Shown here: one piece after another, positions 27,258 to 32,546 of the stretch
Numbering within the stretch: position 1 is the stretch's first letter
How the letters are laid out: every line of letters starts with the position of its first letter
Source of the DNA: Rickettsiaceae bacterium
GTDB taxonomy: Bacteria; Pseudomonadota; Alphaproteobacteria; Rickettsiales; Rickettsiaceae
DNA length: 32,546 nucleotides
NCBI GenBank assembly: GCA_029266475.1
Contig: JAQSWU010000038.1
Location: 1 to 32,546 of the forward strand
Direction of reading: 5' to 3'
Translations under genes and position numbers: made by a program
Notes under the pieces: generated by a model
Told to the model about the DNA's origin: nothing
The model's database searches: none
The model's input: only the letters and a program-made list of their open reading frames with translations

Positions 27258-28028
27258 ATGAAAATACCAATGGTATTTGGACTGCAAGGTCTCAGCTTAT
27301 CCGAAGCTGAAAAGCAATTTTTTGAAAAAGCAAAGCCAAGCGGGTACATTCTGTTCAGTAGAAACATTTCAGATACTTTAGAAGAAGGACTTAAAGCCTT
27401 ATACGACAATTACTTTAACATTACCAAGGATCTTTTAAATATTGGAATAAACGTTAACTGCGTCCCAGTTGCTGATTTATACTATCCTGATGCAGATATA
27501 ATAATTGGTGACAGAAGTTTTGGTACGGACCCAGCCATTGTTATTGAGTTTTGTCATGTTGTTATGCAAGCAGTTAAAGATGCAGGGGGGAAATATATAA
27601 TTAAGCATATACCTGGCCATGGCAGAGCTAAAGTTGACAGCCATTTAGAATTACCAACAATTGACACAGAGTTGGAAGAATTAAGAGCAACTGATTATAA
27701 AGTCTTTAAAAGCCTTTCTGAGCGCGGGGCGGACATGGCCATGACTGCTCATATAGTTTTTACATGTTTAGATCCAAGCGTGCCAATCACATTATCCAGG
27801 AAAGGTATAAATTTTATCCGGCAGGAGTTAGGTTTCAACGGTATACTGATCTCTGACGATATAAATATGAAAGCCTTAAACGGTGATCTTGCTGAAATAG
27901 CTTTAAATGCTATAAAAGCTGGATGCGACCTTGTGCTTCATTGCAATGGAAATTTAGAGGAAATGATATATATCGGTGAAGCGTTTATGAATAACAATTT
28001 AATTAAATATAATAATAAGGAGAGTAAT
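27258..28028 (+). pseudogene. nagZ: Decayed NagZ (beta-N-acetylglucosaminidase), fused in frame to sodB
   Basis: GH3-type NagZ normally removes GlcNAc from muropeptides in the cytoplasm. Present: ILFSRNI near residue 32, KDLLNIGINVNCVPVADL, IGDRSFGTDPAIV, the catalytic-dyad block KHIPGHGRAKVDSH and the nucleophile motif ISDDINMKAL, then AGCDLVLHCNGN. Missing: roughly 45 residues after ILFSRNISD, including the substrate-binding IDQEGGRV block, and the C-terminal ~40 residues including the stop. About 257 residues instead of ~340. No stop separates it from sodB, so a 472-residue fused product is possible (27258-28676). Catalysis is doubtful without the DQEGG strand. Confidence 0.8.
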
Positions 28029-28676
28029 ATGCAAAAAATGATTTCAACAATAGCTAATCAGCAAGGTTTTCCGTTTAAACTTCCGAATTTGCCATATGAC
28101 AAGGAAGCTTTTATGCCGAAGATTTCCCCGGAAACTTTTGAGTACCACCATGGAAAGCACCATAACACTTATGTTGTAAATTTAAATACCTTACTTGAAA
28201 ACTCTGAAATGAAAAATATGTCTCTTGAAGAGATAATGATTCAAACTTATAATAATGCAGAGAAACAAGGGATATATAACAACGCAGCACAAATTTGGAA
28301 TCACTCCTTCTTTTGGCATTGTATGACTCCAAATGGAGGTGGTAAGCCTAAAGGGGAGTTGTATAATCAGATTGAGGCAGACTTCGGAGGATTCGATACA
28401 TTTAGAGAGCAGTTTAAACATGCTTGCTTGACACAATTTGGTAGCGGTTGGGGTTGGCTTGTAATAGAAAATGGTAAAATGAAAGTAGTTAAATCCCCGA
28501 ATGCGGAGAACCCATTTCACAAAGGCCAAATCCCTCTCCTTACATGCGACGTATGGGAACATGCTTACTATATCGATTTCCGCAATAATAGAGCAAGCTT
28601 TGTTGATACTTTCTTAGATCAACTGATTAACTGGGAGTTTGTAAATACAAATTATTTGAATGCGATTTCTAAATAA
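28029..28676 (+). CDS. sodB: Iron superoxide dismutase
   Basis: Dismutates superoxide in the cytoplasm. 215 residues from ATG 28029, which has its own AAGGAG ribosome site (28017-28022) 6 bp upstream. Metal ligands are present: the first His in YHHGKHHNTYV, the second in IWNHSFFWHCM, and Asp and His in DVWEHAYYIDFRN. The Gln in NNAAQIWNH favours iron over manganese. The N-terminus FPFKLPNLPYDKEAFMPKIS is standard. It is in frame with the upstream nagZ remnant, so it can be made alone from its own start and/or as a C-terminal domain of a fusion. Confidence 0.95.
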   Translation: MQKMISTIANQQGFPFKLPNLPYDKEAFMPKISPETFEYHHGKHHNTYVVNLNTLLENSEMKNMSLEEIMIQTYNNAEKQGIYNNAAQIWNHSFFWHCMTPNGGGKPKGELYNQIEADFGGFDTFREQFKHACLTQFGSGWGWLVIENGKMKVVKSPNAENPFHKGQIPLLTCDVWEHAYYIDFRNNRASFVDTFLDQLINWEFVNTNYLNAISK

Positions 28677-28697
28677 TTAAACCGCTAGCTAAATAAT

Positions 28698-29272
28698 GGC
28701 CCTGCTGCAAATTTTTTTAATTTCGCGCTAATTTTATTTTGATATTTATTTTCAGCAGGTAGCTATGTCAATATTTAAGGGGCGTCACTTTACATATGAA
28801 GTAATTATTTGGGCAGTTCTCTGGTACTGTAAGTATGGTATAAGTTATCGTGATTTGGAAGAGGTGTTGCTTGAGCGCGGAGTGAATGTTGATCACACAA
28901 CTATTTTACTTGAGGGTACAGAGTTACGCTCCTAAAATGCTTGATAAACTCAAGTAGTATTGGAAGCCTTTAACAAGTTATAGCTTGAGGGTCGATGAGA
29001 CGTATATTAATGTTAAAGGTGAATGGGCTTATCTTGATAGGGCAGTCGATAATTATGGTAATATCATTGACTTCTATCTATCAAGGACTCGCAATTCTAA
29101 AGCGGCGAAACTCTTTTTAACTAAAGCATTAAAATCTGTTCCTAAATATGCTCATCCGAGCTCTATAAATACAGATAAGAATCCTACTTATAATATTGCC
29201 CTCAACCAGCTTAAAGAGGAAGGCAAATGCTCTCCTAACCTTGAAAATTGACAGGTTAAGTACTTGAACAAT
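28698..29272 (+). pseudogene. IS6-family transposase remnant
   Basis: The IS6-type left end GGCCCTGCTGCAAATTTT starts at 28698. The ORF at 28764 reads MSIFKGRHFTYEVIIWAVLW, typical of the IS6/IS26 transposase. A +1 frameshift after DHTTI (about 28915) moves the frame (then RVQSYAPKMLDKL), a TAG replaces a conserved Trp codon before YWKPLTSY, and the DDE domain continues as LRVDETYINVKGEWAYLDRAVDNYGNIIDFYLS. After GKCSPNLEN a stop occurs, QVKYLNNI is still recognisable, and then homology ends where a family A palindrome begins. The right end, last acidic residue and right inverted repeat are gone. Confidence 0.88.
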
Positions 29273-29276
29273 ATTT

Positions 29277-29430
29277 GACTTCTATCTAAAACTCGCTTAC
29301 TCAAGAGAATTTGCAAAAGACTCGGAACGTAGAACCCAAGTAGACTTATAGGTAGATGAGTATTTGTGTACCGAACCTGAATACACTCGCAATAGAAGTA
29401 GAGTTCTCACAAAAAAGTCTACCGTAGTAA
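29277..29430. repeat. Family A palindromic repeat (copy 2), abutting the transposase remnant
   Basis: Same palindrome as at 8209-8352 (shared blocks CGCTTACTC, GAGAATTTGCA, AGACTCGGAAC, ACTTATAGGTA, TACCGAACCT). It begins right where the transposase homology (QVKYLNNI) breaks off, so it inserted into, or marks the breakpoint of, the IS6 remnant. The central hairpin is less perfect than in copy 1. Confidence 0.8.
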
Positions 29431-29467
29431 TGTCGTCTTAAAGTATGATTGCTCTCATATATGCATA

Positions 29468-29574
29468 TATAGTGAAATTAGTTGAGTTGTGATACTAGAA
29501 ATAACGAGCGCAGCGTATGAGTAATACGTAAGCGAGGAATGACGACGTACCACACTCTAAATAAATTTACTATA
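29468..29574 (+). repeat. Family B element (copy 3), upstream of the LRR/F-box gene
   Basis: 107-bp complete copy, TATA at each end, near-identical to 31288-31394 with only a few differences (GATAC for GGTAC, CTCT for CTTT). Same orientation as copy 4, so the two bracket the LRR/F-box gene as direct repeats. Confidence 0.92.
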
Positions 29575-29604
29575 CATAACAACCTAACCTTTAATATTAA
29601 ATAA

Positions 29605-29652
29605 AGCATAAATATTATTAAAGGAAGGTTGTAATATGTTAATATTTATGCT
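29605..29652 (+). promoter_or_regulatory. Leader hairpin displaying the ribosome site
   Basis: Perfect 13-bp inverted repeat AGCATAAATATTA (29605-29617) / TAATATTTATGCT (29640-29652). The 22-nt loop holds the Shine-Dalgarno AAGGAAGG (29621-29628) and the ATG (29636) of a short upstream ORF. A 5' regulatory RNA structure is inferred. Confidence 0.5.
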
Positions 29653-29674
29653 ATATGTACAAATATGGCATTAA
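29636..29674 (+). CDS. 12-codon upstream ORF overlapping the LRR gene start
   Basis: MLIFMLYVQIWH, preceded 7 bp upstream by AAGGAAGG. Its TAA (29672-29674) lies inside the first codons of the downstream gene (ATG 29665), an overlap that would couple their translation. The LRR gene itself has no evident ribosome site, so ribosomes probably arrive through this ORF. Confidence 0.45.
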   Translation: MLIFMLYVQIWH

Positions 29675-31173
29675 ACATTGATGAAATTATTCAAAATATT
29701 GCTCAAAATAATAATAGTAATTTAGATTTAAGCTGCAATAAACTATCTGCTTCTCAGTTTAAACAATTAATGCAGTATTTAAGCAACAATAACTTTATTA
29801 CAACAATTGATCTTGTGAGCAACAACCTAGGAGAGGAAGGAGCAAAAGCATTAGCTGAAGCTTTAAAAGTAAATAACACTATTACAAAAATTGACCTTGA
29901 GAACAACTACATAGGCGCTGAAGGAGTAAAAGCAATAGCTGAAGCTCTAAAGGTAAATGATTCTATTACATACATTAATTTTAGTACGAACGACATAGGG
30001 GATGGAGGAGCAAAAGCATTAGCTGAAGCTTTAAAAATCAATAATTCGATTAAAATAATTCAGCTCGATGATAACCATATAGGTGACACAGGAGGAAAGT
30101 TCATTGCAGATGCTTTGAAATTTAATGCCTCAATAACTTATGTTAGCCTTCATTGGAACGAAATAAGTGATGTAGGGGCCAAATACATTGCAGATGCTTT
30201 AAAGGTAAATAAATCTATTACTAATTTTGACCTTTATTGTAATGGCATAGGGGATAAAGGAGCAAAAGCAATAGCTGAAGCTTTAAAAGTGAATACCTCT
30301 ATTACAACAATTGAGCTTACTGAGAATAACAAGTTTGGGGATGAAGGAGCAGAAGCAATAGCTGAAGCACTTAAGGATAATTTTTGTGTTACTATAATTT
30401 CAGGAATAGATAGCCCAAACGTCGAAAAGTATCTTGAGAGAAATAATAAGATGCTTGATACAGCCTTTAAGCATGCATATGAGTATATCTGTAATGGCAA
30501 TAATAAAAATATCATTGAAGGGCAAGCATCTCTTAACCCTATCTCTATTAACGACTTATATATGTTGAAGCATCATAAAAACTTTTTAAGGGAACGGCTA
30601 ATGAACCATGTAAAAGACTATGATGATTTCGCACTTAAGCTAAGGGATTATGAAGAGCAAAACTTCTTCAAGTTACTGGGCGTCGGTAAAAGCCTCGAAG
30701 GTTCACCGCTCGATCCATTACCTTCTGAGATCCTAGTAAAAATAATGGGTTATGTATCCGATGATTATAGGATTACTCCAAAACCTAAGCCCATGATTTG
30801 GAATAAGCAAGAGCAAGATGATGCTAATGATGCTGCTAGAGGTCAGAAAAGACTTTTTGAGATTGAACCTCAAAATAATGATAATTATAATGCAGATGGC
30901 AAGCAGGAAGTTGAAGAAGGTAACGAATCTCCATTAAACAAGAAGCAGAAATTAGACGCTGATCACTTAAATAGTAAGGATGAGCATATTCCTGAGGGTA
31001 AGATGGAAGTGTATGAGGAAGCAACTACTGGCTATAAAGAAGAGAATCCTGCAACCGAAGACACTGACTTCGACGCGCTATTGGCTATGTACGCTGAGGA
31101 TGCAGCTTTACTTAATCCTTTTGGTATGGATTCAGATATCTATGAAGAGAGCATAATGTATCAGCCTGACTAA
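29665..31173 (+). CDS. LRR protein with F-box-like motif, NLS and acidic tail (effector candidate)
   Basis: 502 residues. Seven 28-residue leucine-rich repeats of the ribonuclease-inhibitor type occupy about residues 42-244 (pattern INxIDLxxNxIGDxGAKAIAEALKV). A helical linker follows (~270-340). At about 347-365, DPLPSEILVKIMGYVSDDY fits the F-box core (LPxEILxxI). At ~423-431, PLNKKQKLD closely resembles the c-Myc nuclear localisation signal PAAKRVKLD. The last ~35 residues are acidic with hydrophobics (DTDFDALLAMYAEDAALL). Together this looks like a secreted host-directed protein recruiting SCF ubiquitin ligase, possibly in the nucleus (inference; the F-box and NLS are short motifs). No signal peptide, consistent with T4SS export. 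Flanked by direct family B repeats. Confidence 0.85.
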   Translation: MALNIDEIIQNIAQNNNSNLDLSCNKLSASQFKQLMQYLSNNNFITTIDLVSNNLGEEGAKALAEALKVNNTITKIDLENNYIGAEGVKAIAEALKVNDSITYINFSTNDIGDGGAKALAEALKINNSIKIIQLDDNHIGDTGGKFIADALKFNASITYVSLHWNEISDVGAKYIADALKVNKSITNFDLYCNGIGDKGAKAIAEALKVNTSITTIELTENNKFGDEGAEAIAEALKDNFCVTIISGIDSPNVEKYLERNNKMLDTAFKHAYEYICNGNNKNIIEGQASLNPISINDLYMLKHHKNFLRERLMNHVKDYDDFALKLRDYEEQNFFKLLGVGKSLEGSPLDPLPSEILVKIMGYVSDDYRITPKPKPMIWNKQEQDDANDAARGQKRLFEIEPQNNDNYNADGKQEVEEGNESPLNKKQKLDADHLNSKDEHIPEGKMEVYEEATTGYKEENPATEDTDFDALLAMYAEDAALLNPFGMDSDIYEESIMYQPD

Positions 31174-31199
31174 TTAGTGTAAACCATCCGTGCTTTGAG

Positions 31200-31235
31200 A
31201 GCGCAGCACCTTTACTACAGGAAGCTGCGCTTTTA
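31200..31235 (+). terminator. Intrinsic terminator of the LRR/F-box gene
   Basis: AGCGCAGC (31200-31207) pairs with GCTGCGCT (31224-31231), with CCT/AGG extending the stem inside, followed by TTTT. It ends about 60 bp past the stop and before family B copy 4. Confidence 0.88.
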
Positions 31236-31287
31236 TAATTCATAATAGTACTCTGCGCCCCCTCTTCTCTTGAACAAAATTAGAAAT

Positions 31288-31394
31288 TATAGTGAAATTA
31301 GTTGAGTTGTGGTACTAGAAATAACGAGCGCAGCGTATGAGTAATACGTAAGCGAGGAAGGACGACGTACCACACTTTAAATAAATTTACTATA
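31288..31394 (+). repeat. Family B element (copy 4), downstream of the LRR/F-box gene
   Basis: Full 107-bp copy with TATA at both ends. Same orientation as copy 3. One substitution in the core (GAAGGACG for GAATGACG). Confidence 0.92.
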
Positions 31395-31532
31395 ATTTTT
31401 ATGACAAGCTTACTATAAAAACAAAAGAAGAAATTATATTTATCACTGTTAGTTATACAAAGGTAAGTAAATCTTGATATTTACGTAAAATTATATATTA
31501 TTAACGACAATTAACCTTAGAGAAGTAAAGAT

Positions 31533-32546
31533 ATGCAAGATGAGCAATTTCAACAAATTATAGATGATATTAGGAAGAATAAAAGCAAGAGTTTAACCTG
31601 GCCTAATGAATCTTTATCACTTGAGCAAGTGTCACAGTTAGCTAAAGCCTTACAGAATAACACTACTCTAACTCAATTGAATATTGGGTTTAATAATATA
31701 GGTATTGAGGGAGCTAGAGCAATAGCTGAAGCCTTGAAACATAACACTACTCTAACTCAATTGGATATTTGGAATAATAATATAGGTGATGCGGGAACGA
31801 CAGCAATAGCTGAAGCCTTAAAGGATAACACTACTCTAACTCAATTGGATATTAGGAATAATAATATAGGTGTTGACGGAGCAAGAGCTTTATCTGAAGC
31901 CTTAAAGCATAACACTACTCTAACTCAATTGTATATTTGGAATAATAAGATAGGTATTGAGGGAGCGACAGCAATAGCTAAAGCCTTAGAGAATAATACT
32001 ACGCTAACTTTACTGCATATTGCAAGTAATAATATAGGTGATGACGGATTGACAGCAATAGCTAAAGCCTTAGAGAATAATACTGCGCTAACTCAATTGT
32101 ATATTGGTATAAATAATATAGGTGATGACGGAGCAAGAGCTTTATCTGAAGCCTTAATGAAGAACACTACTCTAACTCAATTGTATATTAGTGGTAATAA
32201 TATAGGTATTGAGGGAGCGACAGCAATAGCTGAAGCCTTAAAGCATAACATTACTCTAACTCAATTGGATATCTGGTATAATAATATAGGTATTGAGGGA
32301 GCGACAGCAATAGCTGAAGCCTTAAAGCATAACACTACTCTAACTAAATTGGATATTTGGAATAATAATATTGGTGATGACGGAGCGACATCAATAGCTG
32401 AAGCCTTAAAGCATAACACTACTCTAACTCAATTGGATATTAGGTTCAATAATATAGGTATTGAGGGAGCAACAGCAATAGCTGAAGCCTTGAAACATAA
32501 CACTACTCTAACTCAATTGAGTATTGAAAGTAATAATATAGGTGAT
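31533..32546 (+). CDS. LRR repeat protein, 3' end outside the window
   Basis: Open for 338 codons from ATG 31533 to the window edge with no stop. The N-terminus (MQDEQFQQIIDDIRKNKSKS) is a paralogue of the neighbour's cap. From residue ~40 there are ten complete and one partial 28-residue leucine-rich repeats, consensus HNTTLTQLDIWNNNIGIEGA plus TAIAEALK. At DNA level these are 84-bp units that are almost identical, so the array expanded recently, unlike the diverged repeats of the gene at 29665. GAAG upstream may be the ribosome site. C-terminal domains and total repeat number are unknown. Confidence 0.9.
   Translation, partial: MQDEQFQQIIDDIRKNKSKSLTWPNESLSLEQVSQLAKALQNNTTLTQLNIGFNNIGIEGARAIAEALKHNTTLTQLDIWNNNIGDAGTTAIAEALKDNTTLTQLDIRNNNIGVDGARALSEALKHNTTLTQLYIWNNKIGIEGATAIAKALENNTTLTLLHIASNNIGDDGLTAIAKALENNTALTQLYIGINNIGDDGARALSEALMKNTTLTQLYISGNNIGIEGATAIAEALKHNITLTQLDIWYNNIGIEGATAIAEALKHNTTLTKLDIWNNNIGDDGATSIAEALKHNTTLTQLDIRFNNIGIEGATAIAEALKHNTTLTQLSIESNNIGD

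Noticed and set aside
27227-27409. 60-codon minus ORF over the nagZ start
   Set aside because: Antisense of conserved NagZ N-terminal codons and the candidate promoter; no support as a gene.
28191-28562. 123-codon minus ORF within sodB
   Set aside because: Antisense to the metal-binding core of SOD; no start signal.
31653-32546. Regular 84-bp direct repeats as a CRISPR array
   Set aside because: Repeats are contiguous, in frame and encode 28-residue LRR units; there are no unique spacers and no cas genes.

Overview
This window most likely comes from an intracellular alphaproteobacterium of the Rickettsiales, and within it a Midichloriaceae-like, protist-associated lineage such as the Jidaibacter type. 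That placement is inference. It rests on the AT-rich DNA, a ProP-like MFS transporter, a VirB8/VirB9 pair, relic flagellar genes (fliF-fliG-fliH-fliN-motA), a LuxR regulator, eukaryote-like leucine-rich-repeat (LRR) proteins and many small palindromic repeats. No rRNA or other decisive phylogenetic marker is present.

Layout, left to right. 166-2614 (minus): alr, coaD and an MlaC-type lipid carrier. 2907-4148 (plus): MHS-type MFS transporter. 4236-5915 (minus): LuxR regulator followed by a SAM methyltransferase. 6092-6274: small hypothetical gene. 6280-6547: a short inverted-repeat element (family B) split by a second nested element. 6648-6724: tRNA-Pro. 6902-8146: tyrS. About 8209-8352: palindromic repeat (family A). 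8430-13085 (minus): a 1551-residue coiled-coil/TPR protein. 13351-14775: Na+/solute symporter. 14815-16901: a family B repeat that forms the very end of groEL, then groEL-groES. 17269-20171: a CgeB-like glycosyltransferase candidate, two unknown proteins and a 185-bp hairpin element. 20634-22093: virB8-virB9. 22167-22242: tRNA-Val. 22608-27019 (minus): flagellar operon with a broken fliF. 27258-28676: a decayed nagZ fused in frame to sodB. 28698-29430: IS6-family remnant abutted by a family A palindrome. 29468-32546: an LRR/F-box/NLS effector candidate between two directly repeated family B elements, then an LRR gene with nearly identical 84-bp tandem units that runs off the end.

Together the genes show a reduced but active genome. 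Core functions are intact (translation, chaperonin, CoA and D-alanine supply, superoxide detoxification). The flagellar basal body and peptidoglycan-recycling genes are decaying. Host-interaction genes (T4SS parts, LRR proteins, a large TPR protein) are maintained or expanding. Small non-autonomous repeats have reshaped gene ends, most clearly at groEL. The strongest items for follow-up are the repeat-supplied groEL C-terminus, the LRR + F-box + Myc-like NLS + acidic-tail protein with its short upstream ORF in a hairpin, the nagZ-sodB fusion, and the out-of-frame deletion in fliF.
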